A stretch of 33,967 bases of DNA from positions 1 through 33,967 of IMG/VR virus record IMGVR_UViG_3300045135_001378. One strand, 5' to 3'. The notes below the pieces were generated by a model. That model searched no databases. It worked only from the letters and a program-made list of their open reading frames with translations, and was not told the origin of the DNA. Every line of letters begins with the position of its first letter. Position 1 is the first letter of the stretch. Both the position numbers and the translations under genes were made by a program. Positions 15,836 to 22,436 of the stretch are shown here, one piece after another. Origin of the DNA: a virus.

Positions 15836-17195
15836 TTTGTAATACCTCGATTTCTTTTAACAGATTTTGCCTTTCTTGTAAAAGGTTGTCAAGTTGTTGT
15901 TTTTTTATAAAAATAGGATCATTTTGTTTGTATGATATCAAATCTTTCGTGTAAATTATTCTATCATCTTGTATTTGTGCTTGATCTTCGTATATAATTT
16001 TAGGTTCATAGAAAGGAATATTATATGCATCAAGAAGATTTCCTGATGACATTACTTTTAGTTTTACTAGGTTTTTTAACATTAAGTTTTTATCTATTTG
16101 CTTAACTTCTTCATCAATTTTTTCTAAAATTCCTTCAAGTCTTGCTGTTTTAGTTTCTTTCTGTTGTACGTTTTTTTCTTGTTTCGTATCACTTTCATTT
16201 TCAGCATTGGAAGTTTCAGTAGTTTCGCTATTGGATTCTTCTTTTTCATTTTCCTCCTCTTTAACAGCTTCTGTTAACATTTCAATTGGCTCCTCTTCTT
16301 TTTCTTCTTCAGTGAATTCTTCTATTTCTTCCATGATAGGTTCTTCTTCAAACTTTTCTTCTTCTTTCATCGCTACCATAACAGGCTCTTTCATTTTTAT
16401 TTCTTCTTCCATTTTTATTTCTTCTTCAAAGAAGAATTCTTCTACAATTTTATCTATTTCCTCAAACTCATCACCAATGTCTTCAAATACATCATCTATT
16501 TCATCTTTAATTGCAGGAGGTAGTGGTGAATAAAATATATCTAATAATATTGCTTTTAATTCTGCACCCAATAAATTTGGACCTACAGCATCGGTGCTAT
16601 TAGGGTCGTTACCATCTATACCAGTCCACTCCCAGTCCCATTTTCTTGCACCCTCACCAGTATAGGTAATTGTGTCTGTGTATGTGTGAGTATTGCTGTA
16701 ATATCCTGAATCTTTATTTCTGTTTTGTGTAACTGTTGCAAGTTCCTGATCGTTTTCATCTAATATAGTAACTGTTGTAGAATAACTATCTTGTCCAGAT
16801 GTTGCTTGACCGCATTGATAAGCAGATCCTGTCCACTCACAGTTTTGTACTTCTGTTTTTGATGTGAGTGTGACTCCACCGTCTAAACTGTCCGCTGTAG
16901 TTGTGAACTGTCCACCAGTTTCCTTTTCTGTTGTAATATTTAATAAACTACCACTAGCTGAAACTGTACCAGTTCCTTGTGCTTCTAACTCACCATATTG
17001 TGAAAAATCAGTAATACCACTATCTAAAGTCCATCCAGAAGAGCTATTAATTCCATCAATATTTCCAGATTGATTTTGTGTTGATGTCGTTCCTGTTCCA
17101 GCGTTTGGTAATAAGTTACCGCTTGTCGCTGTTTCTGCTGAAGAAGTTGTATGGATTAACATCATCAGCAAAATTGTTGATACGATTGATCGCAT
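15828..17195 (-). CDS. Exported Glu-rich protein with C-terminal coiled coil
   Basis: The 455-residue protein has a signal peptide (MRSIVSTILLMMLI followed by HTTSSA, cleavage probably before ETATSG). Residues about 20-210 are a Ser/Thr/Gly-rich beta region containing an isolated Cys pair (NCEWTGSAYQC). Residues 220-345 are extraordinarily acidic, with long Glu runs broken by Lys and Met. The last hundred residues form a coiled coil (IFIKKQQLDNLLQERQ). I chose ATG 17195 because AGGAG stands six bases before it; a TTG two codons upstream abuts that site. It follows a second exported gene. I do not recognise the family; an envelope or lysis-related role is only inferred from the export signal. 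Confidence 0.72.
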   Translation of the reverse strand: MRSIVSTILLMMLIHTTSSAETATSGNLLPNAGTGTTSTQNQSGNIDGINSSSGWTLDSGITDFSQYGELEAQGTGTVSASGSLLNITTEKETGGQFTTTADSLDGGVTLTSKTEVQNCEWTGSAYQCGQATSGQDSYSTTVTILDENDQELATVTQNRNKDSGYYSNTHTYTDTITYTGEGARKWDWEWTGIDGNDPNSTDAVGPNLLGAELKAILLDIFYSPLPPAIKDEIDDVFEDIGDEFEEIDKIVEEFFFEEEIKMEEEIKMKEPVMVAMKEEEKFEEEPIMEEIEEFTEEEKEEEPIEMLTEAVKEEENEKEESNSETTETSNAENESDTKQEKNVQQKETKTARLEGILEKIDEEVKQIDKNLMLKNLVKLKVMSSGNLLDAYNIPFYEPKIIYEDQAQIQDDRIIYTKDLISYKQNDPIFIKKQQLDNLLQERQNLLKEIEVLQNG

Positions 17196-17228
17196 AGCCA
17201 ACTCCTATTATCATTATAATTAACCAAA

Positions 17229-17882
17229 TCATTTAGGCGACTCCCAATTTACAGGTTTCTTTTTAGGAACAATTGTTTTATCCATTTGTTCCATTTCTTT
17301 TGTAATTAGTTTTTGTTCTTCCTCGTTTTTCTTCTCTATAATTTTAAGATTGTTTACATACTGATCATAATCAGGTCTTAACTTGTCATATTTTTTCCAA
17401 GCAGCTTTTGCTTCTTTTCCAATTTTACCTTCAAACGGACATGGGGTTCCCGCCTGTTCCATTGCAAAAAAAACTCTTTCGTCTTGACAAAGTAGAGCAA
17501 CTGCTGCAACTTTCATTCCTAATGTATTAAGTTCTCTTGATAATTTTATTCTTTCACAATTTTTGTCTCTAAAAGACTTGCCACCGGATACACCAATACC
17601 AAATGTCTGCACTCCCGCGCTCGCGCCCGCGAGACAAACATCAGAACCAGAATTAGTTACTCCTGGAGCAGATGCTGTTGGAGGAGCAGATTTTATATTT
17701 GAGGTGCTATTGTTAGTTGTAGTGGTGTTATTTGAGCTACCGCTCTGGTAGGTATTGGTAGCAGATGACGTGTAACCCCCAGTTATTGAGGTATTTGACC
17801 CACTAGTATTATTCTGGGTTGTATTAGCAAATAATGCAGTTGTAAAAAAACTAAATAATGTTAATAATATTAGTGTCCTCAT
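17229..17882 (-). CDS. Exported Ser/Thr/Asn-rich protein with conserved Cys core
   Basis: A signal peptide (MRTLILLTLFSFFTTALFAN, cleavage about residue 19) is followed by a low-complexity Thr/Ser/Asn region (20-70), then a core SDVCLAGASAGVQTFGIGVS with Cys residues recurring in NCERIKLSREL, VALLCQDERVF and TPCPFEG. The C-terminal third is Lys/Glu-rich and helical. I remember this Cys core as a hypothetical protein in marine phages. The start codon is buried in a 13-base-pair hairpin while AGGA lies in its loop, so translation may be regulated by folding. A short GC-rich patch at 17608-17636 encodes the ASAGVQ part. Function unknown. Confidence 0.72.
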   Translation of the reverse strand: MRTLILLTLFSFFTTALFANTTQNNTSGSNTSITGGYTSSATNTYQSGSSNNTTTTNNSTSNIKSAPPTASAPGVTNSGSDVCLAGASAGVQTFGIGVSGGKSFRDKNCERIKLSRELNTLGMKVAAVALLCQDERVFFAMEQAGTPCPFEGKIGKEAKAAWKKYDKLRPDYDQYVNNLKIIEKKNEEEQKLITKEMEQMDKTIVPKKKPVNWESPK

Positions 17883-17918
17883 CTATAATTCCTATCTCAA
17901 ATACGATTATAGATGAGG
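17877..17918 (-). promoter_or_regulatory. Start-codon hairpin, perfect 13-bp stem
   Basis: The arms 17877-17889 and 17906-17918 are exact reverse complements (CCTCATCTATAAT with ATTATAGATGAGG) around a 16-base loop. In the minus-strand mRNA the ATG of the exported protein lies in the 3' arm and the AGGA ribosome-binding site in the loop, so the stem would hide the start codon. The plus strand has five T after the stem, but no plus-strand gene needs a terminator there. Confidence 0.6.
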
Positions 17919-17920
17919 TT

Positions 17921-17947
17921 TTTATATAAATCTACTAAGTGGGTTAA
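17921..17947 (-). promoter_or_regulatory. Weak promoter candidate upstream of the exported-protein genes
   Basis: Minus-strand TTAACC (17947-17942), a 15-base spacer and TATAAA (17926-17921) would start transcription at about the first base of the start-codon hairpin. The spacer is short and the -35 box matches at four positions, so this is a low-confidence call. Confidence 0.3.
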
Positions 17948-17952
17948 ATTTA

Positions 17953-18048
17953 TTAGCCTTTAGGTAATGAACTTTTTAACCAGTCCATTAATTTATTCCA
18001 AGGCCAACAAATAATTTTCCAAATCCATTTGATAATTTTTTTTATCAT
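17953..18048 (-). CDS. Nested 31-residue cationic amphipathic peptide
   Basis: An in-frame internal ATG begins MIKKIIKWIWKIICWPW and ends DWLKSSLPKG, 31 residues with five Trp, seven Lys and hydrophobic Ile in helical periodicity. It looks membrane-active, like a cationic antimicrobial or small holin-type peptide. The start is supported by AAGGAGG, one of the strongest ribosome-binding sites in the window, five bases upstream (18060-18054). No terminator or separate promoter is seen, so it would be made from the same mRNA as the Cys-rich protein. A role in lysis or membrane depolarisation is an inference from composition alone. Confidence 0.5.
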   Translation of the reverse strand: MIKKIIKWIWKIICWPWNKLMDWLKSSLPKG

Positions 18049-18186
18049 AGAATCCTCCTTGATTATTTTGACGATTTCGTGAACACATTCAACACAACTA
18101 CATGTGTCGCAGGTTTGTTTACTTACAAAGTAACCTTGACCAATACAGTGACAAACGTGCCCACATTCTAAACATGTTTTCCTCAT
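17953..18186 (-). CDS. Cys-rich protein fused to an amphipathic cationic tail
   Basis: The 77-residue protein has eight Cys at 5, 8, 12, 14, 26, 29, 31 and 34 in CLECGHVCHC and TCDTCSCVEC, with His at 10, 13 and 36: a zinc-ribbon or metallothionein-like knot. Residues 47-77 are quite different, a Lys/Trp-rich amphipathic helix. A strong ribosome-binding site inside the gene precedes Met47, so the tail can also be made alone (see the nested entry). Start follows the upstream stop directly (TAAATG) with only a distant GGTGG. The product may be one fused protein or two. Zinc binding is inferred. Confidence 0.65.
   Translation of the reverse strand: MRKTCLECGHVCHCIGQGYFVSKQTCDTCSCVECVHEIVKIIKEDSMIKKIIKWIWKIICWPWNKLMDWLKSSLPKG
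18054..18060 (-). promoter_or_regulatory. Internal ribosome-binding site AAGGAGG
   Basis: AAGGAGG followed by ATTCT and an in-frame ATG, located inside the Cys-rich gene and encoding its Lys-Glu-Asp codons. It decides the nested start at 18048. Confidence 0.65.
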
Positions 18187-18501
18187 TTAACATTTCCACC
18201 TTCTTCTTGCTTGCCTTAATCTTGAATTAGGGTCTTTTGCAGCTTTAGGAAATTGTTTCATTTGCCCTGCTGATCTTGCGCAAAATGATTTACGCCTTTT
18301 AGCAGCTTTTGATCCTGGTTTAACTTTACCAGTCACAGCTGTTTTTAATTTAGATCCTGGATTGTCTCTTCTATACCTCGCAACCCCTGCAGCAGTCATA
18401 CCTGCTCCAGATTTTGTAGATCTAAAATATTTTTTAGTCTTAGGTGGTTGTATGTCTCCACCTCTTCTAAAACCTATAACTTCTAGTCCAGTTTTATTCA
18501 T
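18187..18501 (-). CDS. Small Arg/Lys-rich protein (DUF6321-like)
   Basis: The 104-residue protein is strongly basic. Its hallmark is AGMTAAGVARYRRDNPGSKL, then KRRKSFCARSAGQMK and the end SRLRQARRRWKC. I recall this as DUF6321 in marine phages (name unverified). The basic charge and two Cys near the C-terminus suggest nucleic-acid contact, perhaps as a packaged virion protein. It overlaps the upstream gene stop by one base (TAATG) and its own stop abuts the Cys-rich gene start. A homologous CAR motif occurs at the start of the protein encoded at 24482-24925. Confidence 0.7.
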   Translation of the reverse strand: MNKTGLEVIGFRRGGDIQPPKTKKYFRSTKSGAGMTAAGVARYRRDNPGSKLKTAVTGKVKPGSKAAKRRKSFCARSAGQMKQFPKAAKDPNSRLRQARRRWKC

Positions 18502-18776
18502 TACTTGTCTAGCAATATTGTAGCCACCATTGAAGTTGTTAAAGCAGAAACTGTCATTCCACCTTCAAATAAAATTCCATCTTCTGGAATATTGAAAGCA
18601 AAAACATCTCCTGCTGGACAATCACCTACGAATTGTGTGACTGAATTTCCATCTTGTAAAGTTATTGCTCCAGCACCTGCAGTAGGATTAGAAAGAATAA
18701 TTCCTCTTAATCTTGTTCTTCCTGCGAATACAGAACCAGTACCTGTAACTCTTACTGCTTTTACATCTGATTTCAT
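18501..18776 (-). CDS. Small virion or head decoration-like protein, 91 residues
   Basis: The 91-residue protein begins MKSDVKAVRVTGTGSVFAGR and is beta-rich with Gly/Ala/Thr turns (LSNPTAGAGAITLQDGNS) and a hydrophobic end (SALTTSMVATILLDK). It resembles small jelly-roll virion proteins that decorate heads or tails. I chose ATG 18776 because AAGGAG is six bases upstream; an ATG at 18869 would add 31 residues reading through a stable hairpin and the upstream gene. It follows that hairpin by about twenty bases. Function inferred from composition and place. Confidence 0.72.
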   Translation of the reverse strand: MKSDVKAVRVTGTGSVFAGRTRLRGIILSNPTAGAGAITLQDGNSVTQFVGDCPAGDVFAFNIPEDGILFEGGMTVSALTTSMVATILLDK

Positions 18777-18793
18777 AAAGTTCTCCTTAATTC

Positions 18794-18813
18794 GGTGCTC
18801 CCGAAGGAGCACC
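18794..18813 (-). other. Stable cUUCGg hairpin between head genes
   Basis: Minus-strand RNA reads GGUGCUCC-UUCG-GGAGCACC, a perfect eight-base-pair stem with the very stable UUCG tetraloop closed by C-G. It lies 17 bases after the stop of the upstream gene and before the AAGGAG of the next. No U-tract follows, so it is more likely an mRNA-processing or 3'-end-protecting hairpin than an intrinsic terminator. Confidence 0.65.
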
Positions 18814-18829
18814 AAGTTAAATATTAATA

Positions 18830-19228
18830 TTACGCTATTGTTGCGCCATTGTTTCCAACAACAACCCAACCAGCTGCGCCATAAACAAGCACTACACCAT
18901 CTCCAACGTCATTGAAAGTTATTGTAGTTCCACCAGCAAGAGTTGTTGGAGTAAGAGTTCCGTCTCCTCCGTCAACGACCATAGTAATGATCTTAACTTG
19001 ACCCATAGATCCGTCAGCAAGAGTTAATGCATCTGCACCAGTAGTAGTGATTTCAGTTATAAGATCTGTAAGATTAACAGCTCCTGCTCCTGATAAAGAT
19101 TGTCTACTTCCAGTAATGATATCTGAGTAAGACGTACCTACAGTGATTGCACCAGTTGTTGTATTTTTAGAAATTGATTCAAAACCATTCTCTGATCTTA
19201 CTGGTCCTGAAAAAGTTGTATTTGCCAT
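18830..19228 (-). CDS. Beta-rich virion protein, 132 residues
   Basis: The protein MANTTFSGPVRSENGFESIS is followed by Thr/Gly/Ala-rich repeats (ITTTGADALTLADGSMGQVK) and a strand-rich end (GTTITFNDVGDGVVLVYGAA). This is a common head- or tail-decoration type in marine phages; I infer a capsid or fibre surface role. AAAGGAG is seven bases before the ATG. It is the first gene after the capsid terminator and would be read from the new promoter inside that terminator, with an 80-base leader. Confidence 0.7.
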   Translation of the reverse strand: MANTTFSGPVRSENGFESISKNTTTGAITVGTSYSDIITGSRQSLSGAGAVNLTDLITEITTTGADALTLADGSMGQVKIITMVVDGGDGTLTPTTLAGGTTITFNDVGDGVVLVYGAAGWVVVGNNGATIA

Positions 19229-19314
19229 AATATTCTCCTTTGTATAGCTTTAATTATGTAGTCTCTATACCGTCTGCCTAGCCAGTCTACATAACAATTA
19301 ATCTAGGTAATTTT
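19229..19314 (-). other. Structured 5' leader between capsid terminator and next gene
   Basis: About 80 bases without a gene. On the minus strand TTATGTAG and CTACATAA form an eight-base inverted repeat around a GC-richer interior (ACTGGCTAGGCAGACGGTAT), ending just before AAAGGAG. It would be the untranslated leader of transcripts from the promoter at 19315-19343. No open frame or tRNA-like fold is visible. Confidence 0.45.
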
Positions 19315-19343
19315 ATTATACATAAAAAAAGGGGCGATGTAAA
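19315..19343 (-). promoter_or_regulatory. Sigma70-type promoter embedded in the capsid terminator
   Basis: Minus-strand TTTACA (19343-19338), 17-base spacer and perfect TATAAT (19320-19315). The -35 box is in the loop and descending arm of the terminator hairpin and the spacer includes its T-run. It would restart transcription immediately after the capsid gene terminator. Confidence 0.55.
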
Positions 19344-19354
19344 ACACCGCCCCT
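19323..19354 (-). terminator. Intrinsic terminator after the major capsid gene
   Basis: On the minus strand GGGGCGGTG-TTTTA-CATCGCCCC (nine pairs, one G-U) is followed by seven T. It begins 24 bases after the stop codon of the capsid gene. Stem, loop and U-tract are all canonical. Confidence 0.85.
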
Positions 19355-19378
19355 AATTAGTAATACTGTTAATTAGTA

Positions 19379-20296
19379 TTAGCTAGTTGGTAAATTTCCA
19401 TTACCAAATACACATCTTGGATCAGAAAATCCAAAAGAGTATCTTTCTCTAGCTTTAAATCTAACGTTACCAGTATCGAAGTCACCTTCCATCGCTGTTT
19501 TGATTGGTGATCTAACGAACATTTTGAATCCGTTAGGTACATCAGTCAATAAGAAGTATGAATCAGTGTCAGTTAGGAAGTTGTTTACAACATACCCTTC
19601 TGGTACCATACCCATGCTTCTGATAGCGTTGATATCGTTATCTGCAGTTCCGACTCTCATTGGAGACTTCATCAATCTCTCAGCAGTAAATTGTAATTCT
19701 TTTGGAATTATCATTTTTCTACCTTGAGTAGCGATTTTTAAGCCTCTTTCATCAACGAATCCTGCGATGTCGATTAACGATTGCTCAAGTGAAGTTTCGT
19801 TAAGGTCTGCAGCAGTTGAAAGAACATTTGAGAAAGTTCCACCAGTTGCAAGTGGGTGAGAGTTATTAATTAATGAAACTCCGTCACCACCAGTAACAGT
19901 TGTTACTTGCGCGTTGTTCAATACATTAGCAGCTTTAACTTGCTTCGTATTTGCCATAGATCTTGCAAGAGCTCTTGTGTATCTTGCAGCTAATCTATCG
20001 TATAGGTTGTCTTCGATTGCTTCCTCAGTGATTGAGAATGCTAATGCGATTGTCTCGTGTGAGTATCTAGAAGTGAAAGTTTCACTAGCTTGATCAAACA
20101 CAACTCCAGCACCTTCTTGTTTAACAGGTGCAGAAGCGAAACCGCTTAACATTACTTCCTCTTCGAAAGCTCTGTCAGATGTTTCAGTAGCATAAATCTC
20201 AGCGTGCTGATTTTCATATCTACTATATTCCAGGCCGAATAAAGCATTCAAACCTGGCTCTAGTTCCTTAACTAGTTGCGAACGTGATATTGCCAT
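19379..20296 (-). CDS. Major capsid protein, HK97-fold (Mu gpT-like)
   Basis: The 305-residue protein has the pattern of the gpT-type major head subunits: a start MAISRSQLVKELEPGLNALF, the helix-rich SITEEAIEDNLYDRLAARYT, the core ARSMANTKQVKAANVLNNA, the loop NNSHPLATGGTFSN, and C-terminal strand segments RMSMGMVPEGYVV-like (IRSMGMVPEGYVVNNFLTD) and VRFKARERYSFGFSD. It would self-assemble into the icosahedral head on the scaffold encoded upstream. AAGGAG is seven bases from the ATG. The gene is followed by a strong terminator. Subfamily assignment is from memory; the capsid role is well supported by scaffold neighbours and high expression signals. Confidence 0.88.
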   Translation of the reverse strand: MAISRSQLVKELEPGLNALFGLEYSRYENQHAEIYATETSDRAFEEEVMLSGFASAPVKQEGAGVVFDQASETFTSRYSHETIALAFSITEEAIEDNLYDRLAARYTRALARSMANTKQVKAANVLNNAQVTTVTGGDGVSLINNSHPLATGGTFSNVLSTAADLNETSLEQSLIDIAGFVDERGLKIATQGRKMIIPKELQFTAERLMKSPMRVGTADNDINAIRSMGMVPEGYVVNNFLTDTDSYFLLTDVPNGFKMFVRSPIKTAMEGDFDTGNVRFKARERYSFGFSDPRCVFGNGNLPTS

Positions 20297-20316
20297 AGTT
20301 TATTCTCCTTATTCTA

Positions 20317-20895
20317 TTAAGCTAAGCCCGTACCACTTCTGTAGAAGTGATTGTTTATTCTTACAAGAATATTTGCATTAGCTGATGCAGTGTCAGAATT
20401 ATCTGGATCTTGCGAAATGTCGATCGCTTGAATAGCGAAAGTAGTCGCAGTTCCTGATACTGATACATCAAGTTGTGCTTTTGATATTCCTGTTTGTGTA
20501 ACACCAGTAGTGTTAGTAACAGAGTAGTTTTTAAATAGATCTGCTCTAGTAAAAGCCGCGTCTGCGTCTACTAAGAACACTGCATCTGGATCATCAACAA
20601 CAAACGCAGTAATGTCGCTTGCAGCTATTGAACCAGGGTAGTAGTTCTTGTAAGTTGGCTTTTGTGTAGTTGGATCAGTGTAAAAACATCCGTTAAAAAC
20701 GCCCACAACAGCATCTGAAGTGTTAGCACCATGTTTCTGAATATTACCAGACGCTAGTGGTTCCACTAGATCACCTTGGTAAATTGCAGTCGCATAGCCA
20801 CTAGCAATAGTGTATCTGTTTTGAGCTCCTACTAATGGTGTACCGTCAAGTTTTCTGTAAGGTCTTAGACCGAACTTTTCACTTACGTTAGCCAT
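20317..20895 (-). CDS. Head virion protein, probable capsid decoration or accessory
   Basis: The 192-residue protein is beta-rich (NRYTIASGYATAIYQGDLVE, ALVEPLASGNIQKH-like turn PLASGNIQKHGANTSDAVVG) with an insert NGCFYTDPTTQKPTYKNYYP and an Asp-rich stretch (VVDDPDAVFLVDADAAFTRA). I recall it directly before the gpT-like capsid gene in many marine phages. It is likely a decoration or minor head protein; no catalytic motif is visible. AAGGAG precedes the ATG, and 21 bases separate it from the capsid gene. Confidence 0.75.
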   Translation of the reverse strand: MANVSEKFGLRPYRKLDGTPLVGAQNRYTIASGYATAIYQGDLVEPLASGNIQKHGANTSDAVVGVFNGCFYTDPTTQKPTYKNYYPGSIAASDITAFVVDDPDAVFLVDADAAFTRADLFKNYSVTNTTGVTQTGISKAQLDVSVSGTATTFAIQAIDISQDPDNSDTASANANILVRINNHFYRSGTGLA

Positions 20896-20956
20896 AGTTG
20901 TTTTCTCCTTTTTAACATTTATTTAATCCAAGCTACTTGTAGGTATCGCAAAAATA

Positions 20957-21424
20957 TTACTTTTTACGAGAACCGCCAAAGGTAACTCTAGACTGCCTAT
21001 CAATATTGATTGGCATGTCCGGGTGTTGTTCCTTCATAAGATCCCTATCAATCGCGTCTGTTCTATCTTGAGTAATTTTTCTAAAATACTCAGCACGTTG
21101 TTTTAGAATCTCCTCTGGTATCCTTGCCAACACAAGGCCACCAATTCCAATGAGACCAGCATGTTTTCCTTCTGTGATGATCGGATAATCGTGTTCGCCA
21201 ATTTCACTTAATAGTGTTTCAGCTTTAACGAATTCCCAACCCTCTCGAAGTTTTTTGGAAACGTTTGCAACGTCCTCCAAACCTTGAGTCGCAGTACGGA
21301 TCCATCTATGACAGTATCCCTGCGGTGCAGCTGGCGCATCCAAACTGGATGGTGGAGTCCAATCTTTTTTTCTAGATTGTTTAATTCTAGATTCAGACTC
21401 GCGTGAAGTTTTTATTTTTTCCAT
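20957..21424 (-). CDS. Conserved head-module protein, 155 residues
   Basis: The start is basic (MEKIKTSRESESRIKQSRKK) and is followed by DWTPPSSLDAPAAPQGYCHR, WIRTATQGLEDVANVSKKLR and EGWEFVKAETLL, a series I associate with a conserved protein in the scaffold-capsid interval of marine phages. A hydrophobic strand HAGLIGIGGLVLARIPEEIL occurs in the middle, and the end is basic. It follows the scaffold gene by one base. Possible roles are head maturation or capsid vertex protein, both inferred. AGGAG lies six bases before the ATG. Confidence 0.68.
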   Translation of the reverse strand: MEKIKTSRESESRIKQSRKKDWTPPSSLDAPAAPQGYCHRWIRTATQGLEDVANVSKKLREGWEFVKAETLLSEIGEHDYPIITEGKHAGLIGIGGLVLARIPEEILKQRAEYFRKITQDRTDAIDRDLMKEQHPDMPINIDRQSRVTFGGSRKK

Positions 21425-21425
21425 G

Positions 21426-22427
21426 TTATACTCCTTCCTTCACGTATTTTGCGTATTCCTCTAGTGGCACCCCTAATTTCTTAGCGATAACTACCTGTGA
21501 TTTGGTGAGCTTCACAGACTTGCGTCCACCTGATCTTCTACTAACAGAAGCTACGTTTTGGACGGGTGCAGCTTTTGGTGTTTCTTCAGCAGAAGATTCG
21601 GCAAACTTCTGAGGGAAATATTCCTTCATACGTTTGTTTATTTGATTATAATACTCGTCACTTTCCCCGTCAATTCCCTGCTGAATAAGATCTTCGTGGA
21701 TACTCATTGCAGCACCAGTCAGCACTCTATCAGTACCAAACCAGTCGTTTTCTTCAGCCCATTTCTGTGCTCTTTGACTAATTGGTGCTTGTGGTTGCGC
21801 CTCCTGTTGGACTTGAGGTTGTGACTCAGCTTCTTTTTTCTTTGCCTCTTTTTCACTTAGAGACATAGAAACCTTTTCTTTTTCTACAGCCAATTTGGTA
21901 AGCTGATCATTAGCCTCCATAATTGCATCTGTATCATTAGAATCTAATGCAAGTTTTAATTTATTCTTTGCTTTATCTCTCTCAGAATCAATTCTTGCAT
22001 CATACTCTTTAAGATAGTTTGTATCTGTTTCATCGTATTTCTTTTCAACAGAATCATACCTATCCTTAAGACCTTTCGCATAATCCATAGCAGCTTTTTC
22101 TCTTCTCTCTGCTTCACGAATTTGAAAGGTAAGTTTTTTTATTCTTTTTTGAACTTTTTCAGAATACTCCTCTAAATCACCTTTATCATCTTCTTCTTCT
22201 GGTTTTTTAGTTTCTACGGGTTCAGGTTTTTCTTCCTCAACTTGTTTAGTTTCTTGTAGAAGTTCTTTTGCGGTTTTACCACCAGTTACATCTGTGTAAC
22301 CAAGGTCTACATTTTCTTTTGGAGCAAAAGACTCATCTGGTTCATTTGCTTCAGGGATGTCAACATTTGTTTCATTGACACCATCAGTATCTAACTCCAC
22401 TTGGGGAGCTTTGTTTTCTTCAGCCAT
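21426..22427 (-). CDS. Capsid scaffolding protein
   Basis: The 333-residue protein is highly charged and helical: acidic N-terminal 80 residues, then coiled coil (SEKVQKRIKKLTFQIREAER; ARIDSERDKAKNKLKLALDS; KLAVEKEKVSMSLSEKEAKK), a Gln/Pro linker (QPQVQQEAQPQAP), and a basic C-terminal segment (SVSRRSGGRKSVKLTKSQVV) likely to touch the capsid shell. This order and its place before the capsid gene are those of phage scaffolds, which are removed during maturation. AAGGAGG lies close to the ATG. No protease motif is visible in this or the neighbouring genes. Confidence 0.82.
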   Translation of the reverse strand: MAEENKAPQVELDTDGVNETNVDIPEANEPDESFAPKENVDLGYTDVTGGKTAKELLQETKQVEEEKPEPVETKKPEEEDDKGDLEEYSEKVQKRIKKLTFQIREAERREKAAMDYAKGLKDRYDSVEKKYDETDTNYLKEYDARIDSERDKAKNKLKLALDSNDTDAIMEANDQLTKLAVEKEKVSMSLSEKEAKKKEAESQPQVQQEAQPQAPISQRAQKWAEENDWFGTDRVLTGAAMSIHEDLIQQGIDGESDEYYNQINKRMKEYFPQKFAESSAEETPKAAPVQNVASVSRRSGGRKSVKLTKSQVVIAKKLGVPLEEYAKYVKEGV

Positions 22428-22436
22428 ATATCCTCC

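Noticed and set aside
17877-17923. Plus-strand intrinsic terminator
   Set aside because: Stem plus five T fits, but no plus-strand gene exists upstream; placement over the minus-strand start codon fits a translational role better.
18777-18869. 31-residue N-terminal extension of the 91-residue virion protein
   Set aside because: It would be translated through the UUCG hairpin and overlap the upstream gene, and AAGGAG supports ATG 18776.
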